Positions 8,973-17,015 of a stretch of 64,000 nucleotides of DNA are shown here, piece by piece. Numbering within the stretch: the stretch's first letter is position 1; each line of letters starts with the position of its first letter. The stretch is from positions 1-64,000 of the forward strand of contig NZ_JAFMYU010000027.1 in the NCBI RefSeq assembly GCF_017353255.1, read 5' to 3'. The notes under the pieces are model-generated. The model was not told the origin of the DNA, searched no databases, and was given only the letters and a program-made list of their open reading frames with translations. A program made the position numbers and the translations under genes. Source of the stretch: Fibrella aquatilis (GTDB lineage: Bacteria; Bacteroidota; Bacteroidia; Cytophagales; Spirosomataceae).

Positions 8973-9075
8973 AATGCACAATGAACAATGCACAATGAGG
9001 CCTTTGGAGTAGCTTCGCGCCTGCAATCTGGCTTACGTAGCACCATTGTACATTGTGCATTGTTCATTGTACATT
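8973..9075. repeat. Long hairpin H2 with AATGCAC heptad arms
   Basis: Arms 8973-8997 and 9051-9075 pair 24 of 25. The left side from 8966 is a run of AATGCAC, AATGCAC, AATGAAC, AATGCAC, AATG, a clear 7-nt period. The loop is long (53 nt) and lacks the GCTGACGC motif. It ends 10 nt before the next start codon. Confidence 0.9.
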
Positions 9076-9085
9076 CAAGAAGCGC

Positions 9086-10060
9086 ATGCAACTCACCCTC
9101 CTCATACCGCTTTATAACGAAGACGAATCGCTGCCCGAACTCCACGACTGGATTGTGCGGGTGGTGACTGAACATAACTATTCCTACGAACTGATCTTCG
9201 TGGACGATGGCAGCACCGACCAGTCGTGGGCGGTGATCGAGCATCTTGCCACGATCAATCAGCACGTGCGGGGCATCCGGTTTGCGCGTAATTCGGGGAA
9301 GACGGCTGCCCTGCAAACGGGGTTTCAGGCCGCCCGGGGCGAGGTCGTGATCACGATGGATGCCGACTTACAGGACAGCCCCGACGAGATTCCCGGCCTC
9401 TATAAAATGATTACCGAAGACGGCTACGACCTGGTGTCGGGCTGGAAGCAAAAGCGGTATGACCCCATCACCAAAACCCTGCCCACCAAGCTCTTTAATG
9501 GGGTAGCACGCTGGATTTCGGGCGTGAAACTCCACGATTTCAACTGCGGCCTGAAAGCCTACCGGCAGGAGGTAGTGAAGTCGCTGAACCTCTACGGCGA
9601 TATGCACCGCAACATCCCGATTGTGGCAAACTGGAACGGCTTTGGTCGCATTGGCGAGAAGGTGGTGCAGCACCGTGCCCGCAAATACGGCACCACCAAA
9701 TTCGGGCTGGAACGGTTCGTCAATGGCTTTCTCGACATGCTCGTGATTGCCTTCGTGCATAAGTTCAGCAAGCGGCCTATGCACTTCTTCGGCGGGCTGG
9801 GAACGCTGTCCTTTTTCCTCGGAACGATGATGGCGCTGACTATCGTTGGCCAGAAATTGTACAATATTTACCAGGGATTACGCTACCGCAACGCGACCGA
9901 TAATCCCTTGTTTTACTTTGCCCTCGTGGCCATCATTCTGGGGGTGCAACTGTTTCTGGCGGGCTTCCTGGCCGAGCTATACATTCGGCAGGCAACAAAC
10001 AAGACCACTGAATACCAAATAGCCCGAAAGATAGGTTTTCAGGACGTAGTGACGGTTTGA
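9086..10060 (+). CDS. Family 2 glycosyltransferase (polyprenyl-phosphate sugar transferase-like)
   Basis: 324 residues from ATG 9086 (MQLTLLIPLYNEDES); an apparent 11-residue upstream extension is encoded by the H2 hairpin arm and is not credible. GT2 motifs: FVDDGSTDQSW, TMDADLQDSPDEIPG (DxD-like), GLKAYRQEV and RARKYGTTKFGLERF. Two C-terminal membrane helices (about residues 230-255 and 268-293) match the DPM1/GtrB/ArnC type that loads sugars on undecaprenyl phosphate at the cytoplasmic membrane. The sugar and acceptor cannot be read from sequence. Confidence 0.88.
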   Translation: MQLTLLIPLYNEDESLPELHDWIVRVVTEHNYSYELIFVDDGSTDQSWAVIEHLATINQHVRGIRFARNSGKTAALQTGFQAARGEVVITMDADLQDSPDEIPGLYKMITEDGYDLVSGWKQKRYDPITKTLPTKLFNGVARWISGVKLHDFNCGLKAYRQEVVKSLNLYGDMHRNIPIVANWNGFGRIGEKVVQHRARKYGTTKFGLERFVNGFLDMLVIAFVHKFSKRPMHFFGGLGTLSFFLGTMMALTIVGQKLYNIYQGLRYRNATDNPLFYFALVAIILGVQLFLAGFLAELYIRQATNKTTEYQIARKIGFQDVVTV

Positions 10061-10082
10061 TCTAACCAACCGGTTATCTTTG
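10056..10082 (+). promoter_or_regulatory. Candidate promoter for ppa
   Basis: TATCTTTG at 10075-10082 matches the Bacteroidota -7 box TAnnTTTG. A TTTG at 10056 lies upstream, but the 15-nt spacing is shorter than the usual 19-21. It would leave a leader of about 155 nt before ppa. Confidence 0.4.
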
Positions 10083-10244
10083 TGTTATCTAGTCAGTAAG
10101 CACACCGACCCGGTTATCCCGGCCTTTCCGATGGCATCGTTTGCGGTTGAGTATCACCCACGAGCCGTTGTCGAAAGCCGGGATACGTCGTTTTAGACGG
10201 AGCGTGTGTTTCGACGAATAGTACAATTTTATCAAACTCGAATT

Positions 10245-10886
10245 ATGCAGGCTGAATTCTCAACCAAAGAAATTGAAACTACCGTTAAGGCCCAGTTTAA
10301 AGCCCACCCCTGGCACGGTATCACCCCCGGCGACGCGGCACCCGAACTGCTCACGGCCTTTATTGAAATTGTCCCGTCAGACACGGTGAAGTACGAGATC
10401 GACAAGCAAACGGGCTATCTGAAAATTGACCGTCCGCAGAAGTATTCCAACTTCATTCCGGCCTTGTATGGCTTCATTCCGCAGACCTATTGCGGAGCCG
10501 GTGTGGCGCAACTGGCTACCGACAAAACCGGTCGGCACATTGCCGAAGGTGACGGTGACCCGCTCGATATCTGCGTACTGAGCGAACACACCATCACCCA
10601 CGGCGACATCCTGTTGCAGGCCCGGCCCATTGGTGGTTTCCGCCTGATCGACAAGGGCGAGGCCGACGACAAGATTATTGCCGTGCTCAAAGGTGACGCC
10701 ATGTACGAAGCCTACACTGATCTGGACCAACTGCCCGAAAGCGTGGTTGACCGTCTGCAACACTACTTCCTGACCTACAAAAACCTGCCCGACCAACCCT
10801 CGGTCATGGAATTGGCCAGCATCTACGGCCGCGAAGAAGCTTTTGAAGTCATCCGCACGTCGATGGAAGATTACAAGGCGTTGTAA
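10245..10886 (+). CDS. ppa: Inorganic pyrophosphatase (family I)
   Basis: 213 residues from ATG 10245; an in-frame GTG at 10206 is less likely. It carries the family I signature with metal-binding Asp residues, EGDGDPLDICVLSE, plus KYEIDKQTGYLKIDRPQKYS and GFIPQTYCG. It hydrolyses cytoplasmic pyrophosphate and so pulls biosynthetic reactions forward. Normal length for the family. Hairpin H3 begins 3 nt after the stop and a conventional terminator follows at 11025. Confidence 0.93.
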   Translation: MQAEFSTKEIETTVKAQFKAHPWHGITPGDAAPELLTAFIEIVPSDTVKYEIDKQTGYLKIDRPQKYSNFIPALYGFIPQTYCGAGVAQLATDKTGRHIAEGDGDPLDICVLSEHTITHGDILLQARPIGGFRLIDKGEADDKIIAVLKGDAMYEAYTDLDQLPESVVDRLQHYFLTYKNLPDQPSVMELASIYGREEAFEVIRTSMEDYKAL

Positions 10887-10889
10887 GCG

Positions 10890-10984
10890 AGTTTAAAGTC
10901 TAAAGTTCAAGGTTCAAAGTTGGCTGACGTGTTAGCAATTCTTGCGTCAGCCAACTCTGAACCTTGAACTTTAGACTTTAAACT
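10890..10984. repeat. Long hairpin H3 (39/40 bp stem, 15-nt loop)
   Basis: Arms 10890-10929 and 10945-10984, one mismatch. The arm reads as heptads TTTAAAG, TCTAAAG, TTCAAGG, TTCAAAG and then TTGGCTGACG. It resembles H8 in its outer part (AAAGTCTAA) and shares the loop-side motif with H1, H7, H8 and H13. Confidence 0.95.
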
Positions 10985-11024
10985 ACCCTTTCCCCATTCA
11001 TCCCCTATTTCGCGCATTCAACCT

Positions 11025-11062
11025 AATAATGGCTTACCTCGGCGGGTAGGCCATTATTTTTG
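11025..11062 (+). terminator. Rho-independent terminator after ppa
   Basis: AATAATGGCTTACC pairs with GGTAGGCCATTATT (one mismatch) around a short loop and runs into TTTTTG. The T-tract also reads TATTTTTG, matching the Bacteroidota -7 box, so sppA initiation from here is possible but unproven. Confidence 0.65.
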
Positions 11063-11091
11063 AGTAACTATATATTTCACGCAAACGAGTT

Positions 11092-12894
11092 ATGCGACAA
11101 TTCTTGAAATTCTTATTGGCCGTGCTGGTTGGTCTCTTTGTTTTCAGCCTGCTCAGCGTTATCATCTTTGCCGGTATTATCGGTGCGGCATCGTCTTCCA
11201 AGGGCGAAACTAAAATTGAGTCTAAGTCAGTACTGAAGCTGGAATTGAATGAACCCATTCAGGAACGCAGTGCCGACAATCCGTTTGCCCGGTTTGGCGG
11301 CGGCAGCGGTCCGGAAAGTGCCATGGGCCTGATTGACATTAAGGAAGTATTGAAGCGGGCTAAAAACGACGATAATATTCGCGGCGTGTATATTGAAGCT
11401 AAAAGCCCGCAGGCGGGTTGGGCCACGCTGGAAGAAGTGCGCAATGCGCTGATCGACTTTAAATCGTCGAAAAAGTTCGTGTACGCCTATGCAGAGGGCA
11501 TGACCGAGAAGGCCTATTACATCGCCTCGGTGGCCGATAAAATCTACCTCAACCCCGCCGGCGACATGGAATGGAACGGCATCAGCGCCGAACTGTCGTT
11601 CTTTAAAGGCACCCTGGATAAGCTGGGCCTGAAACCCGAAATCTTCCGCGTGGGTGAGTACAAGAGCGCCGTGGAACCGTTTCTGCGCGAAGACATGAGC
11701 GAACCCAACCGGCGGCAATATGGCTCGTTCCTTAACTCGATCAACAACCACTTCCTGACGGGCGTATCCAAAAGCCGGAGTATCACCGTCGATTCGCTCC
11801 GCCGCTTTGCCGATAACCTCACCATTCAGCACCCCGCCGATGCCCTGCGCACGAAGCTGGTAACGAACCTGGGGTATTATGACGAAGTAGACGGCGACAT
11901 GAAAACGCGGCTGGGTCTGGGTGACAAAAAGAAGGTCAATTTCGTGGGTCTGTCGAAATACAAAAACGCCAAGTCAGACGGCGAAGATGATAAGGAAGGT
12001 GACGACGAAGACAAAGCGCTCAGTAGCAACCGGATCGCCGTGATCATTGCATCGGGCGATATCAACACCGGCGACGGCGACGACAATAGCATTGGCTCTG
12101 ACAAAATTGCGGGCGAGATCAGGAAGGCGCGGCTGAACGATAATATCAAAGCCATTGTGCTGCGCATCAACTCGGGCGGGGGTAGTGCCCTGGCCTCCGA
12201 CGTGATGTGGCGCGAGGTGCAGCTTACCCGGAAGGTGAAACCCATTGTGGCGTCGTTCTCCGACTATGCCGCTTCGGGTGGGTATTACATGGCCATGGGC
12301 TGTAACAAGATTGTGGCGCAGCCCAACACCATTACGGGGTCTATCGGCGTGTTTGCCCTGCTGTTCAACACCCAGGATCTGTTTAAAGACAAGCTCGGCA
12401 TCACCTTCGACCGGGTGCTCACCAACCCCCACGCCGACTTCCCCAGCGGTACCCGTCCGCTCACGGATTTCGACAAGAAAGTGCTTCAGAACGGCGTAGA
12501 ACGTATTTATGCGGGCTTCACCAAAAAAGTAGCCGATGGCCGCAAACTGCCTATCGACAGCGTACGGGCCATTGCCGGTGGGCGCGTCTGGACGGGTACG
12601 CAGGGCAAAGCCATTGGCCTGGTAGATCAGCTTGGCGGGCTGGACGAGGCCGTGAAAGTGGCCGCTTCCGAAGCCAAACTGAAAGACGGCGACTACCGTC
12701 TCCGCTACCTGCCCACGCAGGAAGATTCGTTCAAGAAGATCATGAAGTATTTCGGCGGTGGCGACGACGATAACAACAGCCGGGTTCAAGCCGCGCTGGG
12801 TCCGCTAGCACCATATGTAAAGCAGATCAAAAAGCTGCAAACCCTGCAAAACGGCGTGCAGGCCCGGTTGCCGTTTGAGATGGATATCCGGTAA
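11092..12894 (+). CDS. sppA: Signal peptide peptidase SppA (67-kDa type)
   Basis: 600 residues. An N-terminal membrane anchor (about residues 5-32) is followed by two tandem SppA/ClpP-like domains, as in the long E. coli form. The catalytic Lys motif is GEYKSAVEPF in the first repeat; the nucleophile Ser motif is INSGGGSALASDVMW in the second, followed by DYAASGGYYMAMG. The enzyme degrades cleaved signal peptides in the membrane. An unusual acidic linker (GEDDKEGDDEDKALS, around residue 300) separates the two halves. It starts 30 nt after the ppa terminator and is followed by its own terminator. Confidence 0.93.
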   Translation: MRQFLKFLLAVLVGLFVFSLLSVIIFAGIIGAASSSKGETKIESKSVLKLELNEPIQERSADNPFARFGGGSGPESAMGLIDIKEVLKRAKNDDNIRGVYIEAKSPQAGWATLEEVRNALIDFKSSKKFVYAYAEGMTEKAYYIASVADKIYLNPAGDMEWNGISAELSFFKGTLDKLGLKPEIFRVGEYKSAVEPFLREDMSEPNRRQYGSFLNSINNHFLTGVSKSRSITVDSLRRFADNLTIQHPADALRTKLVTNLGYYDEVDGDMKTRLGLGDKKKVNFVGLSKYKNAKSDGEDDKEGDDEDKALSSNRIAVIIASGDINTGDGDDNSIGSDKIAGEIRKARLNDNIKAIVLRINSGGGSALASDVMWREVQLTRKVKPIVASFSDYAASGGYYMAMGCNKIVAQPNTITGSIGVFALLFNTQDLFKDKLGITFDRVLTNPHADFPSGTRPLTDFDKKVLQNGVERIYAGFTKKVADGRKLPIDSVRAIAGGRVWTGTQGKAIGLVDQLGGLDEAVKVAASEAKLKDGDYRLRYLPTQEDSFKKIMKYFGGGDDDNNSRVQAALGPLAPYVKQIKKLQTLQNGVQARLPFEMDIR

Positions 12895-12916
12895 GGATGG
12901 ATTGATTCGTTTAGTG

Positions 12917-12950
12917 AAAGCCCCGTCTGGATGCAGACGGGGCTTTTTTG
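12917..12950 (+). terminator. Rho-independent terminator after sppA
   Basis: AAAGCCCCGTCTGGATGCAG pairs with CAGACGGGGCTTTTTTG: a GC-rich 9-bp stem, a 4-6 nt loop and a T-run, 22 nt after the sppA stop. Confidence 0.9.
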
Positions 12951-12973
12951 TTGTGGCTTGGTGACAAGATTAT

Positions 12974-13142
12974 CCTGCGGGCTGGCTTCGCGCTGTAGTG
13001 GGCTGACGCCCGGCCCCTCGACTGCGCTCGGGGTGACAACAAACTTGAATCAACTCAAGAACTTGTTATAATGCCCTGTCACCCCGAGCGCAGTCGAGGG
13101 GCCAAGCGTCAGCAACCTACAGCGCGAAGCCGACTCCGCAGG
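12974..13142. repeat. Large inverted repeat H4 (~65-nt arms)
   Basis: Arms 12974-13038 and 13077-13142, about 57 of 65 paired. The inner 27 nt of each arm (13012-13038, 13077-13103) pair perfectly, include CTCGACTGCGCTCGGGG, and recur identically in H11. The motif GGGCTGACGCCC sits mid-arm. The rest of the 361-nt gap (12895-13256) holds the sppA terminator and nothing else that I recognise. Confidence 0.9.
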
Positions 13143-13256
13143 AGCACCTTGGTGCTTAACAGACAATTTATTCGCAGAATAACTATTTTACATACGCGGT
13201 TTTTCATTGGCTTGAACCCCCGACATTCGTTATGCACAACGTCATACCAACCGTCT

Positions 13257-13808
13257 ATGAATCAGCTAACCAACTTGTTGCTCATTGCTACGGTCTTGCT
13301 CTTCAGCACTTGTCAGAAGGAAGACCCCCTGCCTCAAAGTACACAGACAGGGCAAAATACGCTGGGCTGTCTTATTGATGGCAAAGCGTATATACCCGAT
13401 GGGGGTAAGCCATTTTCGGGCATAAAACCAGTGAACGGAGGGTTTCTTCAGATGTATAATCCGCTCAGATTAGGGATTAATGTCCGCTGTTATTCACAAG
13501 ACAAAAAGCGCCTCTCACTATACCTGAACAATTACAAGCTTGGCAACCACGCTTTAAACCAAAACCCTGGCTCTGTCCCAGCAGCGCTATACGCTGCGCT
13601 TAACCCAAAGGACTATGGGTTATATGAGTCAAGCGAGGGTGACGTATATGCTACCTCGTCTAAGTATACTGGCTGGATTAGCCTCACCAAAGCTGACACT
13701 ATCACTGGCGTAGTAGCCGGTACGTTTGAGTTCCAAGCAGCAACGCTTGATGGCAAAACGGTCTCTGTTACCAACGGTCGGTTTGATGTTAACGTACGTA
13801 CTCAGTAA
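13257..13808 (+). CDS. Small lipoprotein, unknown function
   Basis: 183 residues from ATG 13257 (MNQLTNLLLIATVLLFSTC), with a lipobox LFSTC putting the lipid-modified Cys at about residue 19. The frame continues upstream to 13071, but that part is encoded by hairpin H4 and is discarded. The mature protein has GCLIDGKAYIPDGG, a pattern seen in DUF6252-like Bacteroidota lipoproteins (weak recognition), and beta-rich strands to the end. Probably in the periplasm or outer membrane. No function can be assigned. Confidence 0.7.
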   Translation: MNQLTNLLLIATVLLFSTCQKEDPLPQSTQTGQNTLGCLIDGKAYIPDGGKPFSGIKPVNGGFLQMYNPLRLGINVRCYSQDKKRLSLYLNNYKLGNHALNQNPGSVPAALYAALNPKDYGLYESSEGDVYATSSKYTGWISLTKADTITGVVAGTFEFQAATLDGKTVSVTNGRFDVNVRTQ

Positions 13809-13857
13809 ATTCTTTCAAGGTTCTTACCTTAAACCAGCTATTCATTACTGCAATTGT

Positions 13858-14045
13858 GCCGTGCTAGTCGCGTTAGCGACGTAATGTTTGTAGCCCGCAG
13901 GGGTAGATGAGCACCGTATGGGCAGCGTGCCGTAGGTACGAGACCACCCCGCCTGTGTTGTAGCGTACCTACGGCACGCTGCCCATACCTGGCCCATCCA
14001 TCCCTGCGGGCTACAAACATTACGTCGCTACGCGACTGGCACGAC
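13858..14045. repeat. Very long inverted repeat H5 (~83-nt arms, 23-nt loop)
   Basis: Arms 13858-13940 and 13964-14045, about 74 paired positions with eight mismatches and one indel. Two internal blocks pair perfectly: GCGACGTAATGTTTGTAGCC and ATGGGCAGCGTGCCGTAGGT with flanking bases. It fills most of the 317-nt gap between convergent genes; the remainder is the susE-side terminator. It lacks the GCTGACGC motif. Confidence 0.92.
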
Positions 14046-14067
14046 CTTCGTTTAAGTGCGATTTGTA

Positions 14068-14100
14068 ATAAAAAAGGCCCGGCTACTTCTAGCCGGGCCT
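14068..14100 (-). terminator. Terminator of the SusCDE operon
   Basis: On the minus strand AGGCCCGGCT pairs with AGCCGGGCCT around a short loop and runs into a T-run (the A-run at 14068-14075 on the plus strand). It lies 25 nt beyond the SusE stop. Confidence 0.88.
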
Positions 14101-14125
14101 CTTTGTGCAATCGGACGAAGAATGT

Positions 14126-15418
14126 CTATTTCTTCGTCAGTGTGTATTTGTTGGTACTCAGATCGAACTTCACGTCGTAGGTGCCAGCTTTCACAGCGAT
14201 GTTGGCACCCTTGGCTACCAGTGCTCCGTTGGCTCCGCCGTATTCCACGTCCCACTTGTTGTTCTGGCGGAATTTGATGTCGCCATCCACCAGCTTCACG
14301 CCGTTAGCAAAGTAAACGCCTTCATTGGCAAAGTCGGGCATGAGGTTCACGTCGGGGCCGTCCCAGCCTTTGGGAGTAGCGCTACCCACAATACCCCAGC
14401 TATTGTAGGGTTCAACTTTGTAGGTCAGCTTGTTGAAATCGGCGGTAATCAGGTACAGGCCAGCTGCGGCCACTTTGAGGTTGTCGCCAGCTGAGACTAG
14501 CTTACCGGCACCACCACCAAAATTCACCGCCCAGTCGTTATTCTGGCGGAATTTGAACTCGTCGGCTTTCAGGCTTACAATAGCCCGCCACTGATCGGTG
14601 GAGGCATCGTACATAAACGGTTGATCGGGTCCGTTCCAGCCGTTAGCCGTAGCGGCACCCACCACACCCCAGGTAAAGGGTTCAATCTTGTAAGTAAGCA
14701 CCGTGGGGTTGAGTGTAATTTTGTACGTCCCCGCTTTCACAGCAATGTTGTCGCCGTTGAGGGTGAGCTTGGCGGGTGTGCCGCCCAGGTTCACGTCCCA
14801 CTTATTATTCTGGCGGAACTTGATCTCACCATCTTTCAGGCCAACGTATGCCACAATCTCGTTGGGGTTGGCCGTTTTGTAGAACGGTTGGTCCGGGCCA
14901 TCCCAGCTATTGGCCGTGGCGCTGCCCACCACGCCCCAGATCGTGCTCAGGTCGAGCTTATCAAGGTAGGTAGTGGCTTTAACAGTAGCCAGTGCCGACG
15001 ACAGCACGGTGCTGCCCCCCAATGCCGACATCACTTTCATGTCGAGGTCGGCGGTGGCGGCGGGGGCAATGCCCAGGCCCAGGATCAGCTTATTTAGTTC
15101 AGCCGTTTTAAACGTCTTGGTCGAGGCCGTGCCGAGGTTGATAGACACGGCTTTCGAGAAATCACCGCCCTTTTTGTCGACCATCAGGGTGTAGTTGGCG
15201 GGGGCATCGAAACCGTAGTTTGGCTTCGACCAGTTTACGGTGAGGGCATCGGTACCCTTATCGCCGTTTTCTTTGGTGAGCACCACCGTTGGTGCCGACA
15301 CGCTCACAACGGGAATGGCCGTCGTGTCCAGAACAGGATTTATGCCTTCTTTTTCGCAGGAAGCCAGTAGCCCCAGGGCAACGCCAAACAGGGCTAACTT
15401 TTGTAGGTGTTTAAACAT
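14126..15418 (-). CDS. SusE/SusF-like outer-membrane lipoprotein with three tandem modules
   Basis: 430 residues. Lipobox LLASC puts the lipidated Cys at about residue 21, followed by an N-terminal SusE-type Ig-like domain (to about residue 165). Three ~90-residue repeats come next, each opening with WG(V/I)VG(S/A)AT and containing WDGPD or WNGPD and KFRQNN(K/D)W. SusE/SusF proteins use such modules to bind starch at the cell surface without being required for transport. It starts 11 nt after SusD in the same operon. The repeats are similar enough to suggest recent internal duplication. The ligand is inferred from family. Confidence 0.9.
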   Translation of the reverse strand: MFKHLQKLALFGVALGLLASCEKEGINPVLDTTAIPVVSVSAPTVVLTKENGDKGTDALTVNWSKPNYGFDAPANYTLMVDKKGGDFSKAVSINLGTASTKTFKTAELNKLILGLGIAPAATADLDMKVMSALGGSTVLSSALATVKATTYLDKLDLSTIWGVVGSATANSWDGPDQPFYKTANPNEIVAYVGLKDGEIKFRQNNKWDVNLGGTPAKLTLNGDNIAVKAGTYKITLNPTVLTYKIEPFTWGVVGAATANGWNGPDQPFMYDASTDQWRAIVSLKADEFKFRQNNDWAVNFGGGAGKLVSAGDNLKVAAAGLYLITADFNKLTYKVEPYNSWGIVGSATPKGWDGPDVNLMPDFANEGVYFANGVKLVDGDIKFRQNNKWDVEYGGANGALVAKGANIAVKAGTYDVKFDLSTNKYTLTKK

Positions 15419-15429
15419 TGGTTTGTTGA

Positions 15430-17001
15430 TTAATAGCCAGTATTCTGTTTCAACGATGGGTTAGCCACCAGGTCAGTCGATGGAATGGGATACAGGTTGA
15501 ACTTGGCGTCGATGGCACGGCCTTCTTTCACGCCACCTTTCCAGGGCCAAAGGTAGGTCCCCCCCGCAAACCGGTCGTAACGGATGAGGTCGGTACGGCG
15601 GTAGCCTTCCCAGTACAGTTCGCGCGCGCGTTCCTGCAAGATCTGTTCGAGGTTAAGCGATGTCAGCGGGGCTGCTTTAGCACGGGTACGCAGCAGGTTT
15701 ACGTAGCTGAGCGCCGTGGTCAGGTCACCGCCCGTGCCGCCGCGCAACACGGCTTCGGCATAGGTCAGGTACATGTCGCCCAGGCGAATAAGGGGGAAAT
15801 CGGTATCTACGAAGGTGTCTGACGAACCAGGCTTACCAGCCGAGGTTACGTTCTTATATTTCGTTGACGGAATACCCTTGGTGAAATCGCCCAGGTTACT
15901 AATGTCCTGATCCTGCCCGTCTGTGTAAAACAAGCCCCGCTTGTCGGCGGTGGCCGTTACGTCGGGGAATTGGTCGGTTAGGTTTTTGGTAGACCGAATA
16001 CCCCCCCAGCCACCATTTACGCCAAAGGTTGAGGGCGACATGCTGCCGCCCACGGCTGCGTGTACCAGGAAGGTCATGCCGCCGTAGGTTTGCGTACGGG
16101 TACCATCGAAGGTGATCGGGAAGATGATCTCCGGCGAGTTGTTATTGTCGGCCAAAAACAGGTTGGCGTAGCTGGCATCCAGCTTATAGGCACCACCATC
16201 GATTACTTTTTTGGCGTAGGCAACAGCGTCGGTGTAGCGGGCCGTACCCGTATACACCTGTGCGTTGAGGTACATGCGGGCCAGCAATGCCTGTGCAGCA
16301 GCGCGGTCGGCGCGGCCGTACTCACCAGCTTTGGGTGCTGCCAGTTCGGTTTCGATAGCTTTCAGTTCGCTCTCTACGTACGTGAACAATTCAGCCCGGC
16401 TAACCTGCTTGGGCAGGAATGAACCCGGCGCGTCGACTTCGGTTACGAAAGGTACCGCCCCAAACATGTCGATGGCGTGGAAATAGGCCAGGGCACGCAG
16501 GAAGCGGGCTTCGGCGCGGTAGGCCTTGGCGTCGGTAGCTGCCTGCCCGCTGATACCCCGCTCGCTCAGTTTACCATCCGACGTTTCGCGGATGAACTCG
16601 TTCGAGAGCGACACCATGTAGTAGATCCGGTTGTACATGGCCGTAATAAACCCATCGCTCGACGACCAGGTGATCTTGTTGATGTCCTGGATGGTGGCGT
16701 CGTTCCAGGCAATCTTGGCTTCGTCGGTTGGTAACTCCTGCAACTTCCACAGCAGACGCATGTAGTTGGAGGTACCCTCGTCGATGCCTGAAATGTCGGG
16801 CTTACCCGCAGGACCCTGCTGCCCGCTCACCGACAGGATGGCGTAGAGTTTGGCCAGCACACTTTTGTAGTTGGCCGGGTTGGCGTAGACCGATGCCGAC
16901 GTGACATCGTATTTAGGCGTACGGTCGAGGTCACCGACACAGGCCGACACAGTGGCGAGGGTAGCGGCAAGCAAGCCTACTTTAATGGTTGATTTAAACA
17001 T
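15430..17001 (-). CDS. SusD/RagB-family nutrient-binding outer-membrane lipoprotein
   Basis: 523 residues, lipobox VSAC with Cys at about residue 21. SusD features: N-terminal helical TPR-like region (NYKSVLAKLYAIL, AEARFLRALAYFHAIDMFG), DFPLIRLGDMYLTYAEAVLR, the C-terminal ERARELYWEGYRRTDLIRYD and the ending YPIPSTDLVANPSLKQNTGY. It forms the lid over the SusC channel and captures oligosaccharide. It lies 14 nt downstream of SusC in one operon. Confidence 0.95.
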   Translation of the reverse strand: MFKSTIKVGLLAATLATVSACVGDLDRTPKYDVTSASVYANPANYKSVLAKLYAILSVSGQQGPAGKPDISGIDEGTSNYMRLLWKLQELPTDEAKIAWNDATIQDINKITWSSSDGFITAMYNRIYYMVSLSNEFIRETSDGKLSERGISGQAATDAKAYRAEARFLRALAYFHAIDMFGAVPFVTEVDAPGSFLPKQVSRAELFTYVESELKAIETELAAPKAGEYGRADRAAAQALLARMYLNAQVYTGTARYTDAVAYAKKVIDGGAYKLDASYANLFLADNNNSPEIIFPITFDGTRTQTYGGMTFLVHAAVGGSMSPSTFGVNGGWGGIRSTKNLTDQFPDVTATADKRGLFYTDGQDQDISNLGDFTKGIPSTKYKNVTSAGKPGSSDTFVDTDFPLIRLGDMYLTYAEAVLRGGTGGDLTTALSYVNLLRTRAKAAPLTSLNLEQILQERARELYWEGYRRTDLIRYDRFAGGTYLWPWKGGVKEGRAIDAKFNLYPIPSTDLVANPSLKQNTGY

Positions 17002-17015
17002 GGTTTGTTCGTTGA

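Noticed and set aside
14621-15097. Plus-strand open frames across the SusE/SusD/SusC genes
   Set aside because: They mirror the conserved minus-strand proteins; no start context and no homology by eye.
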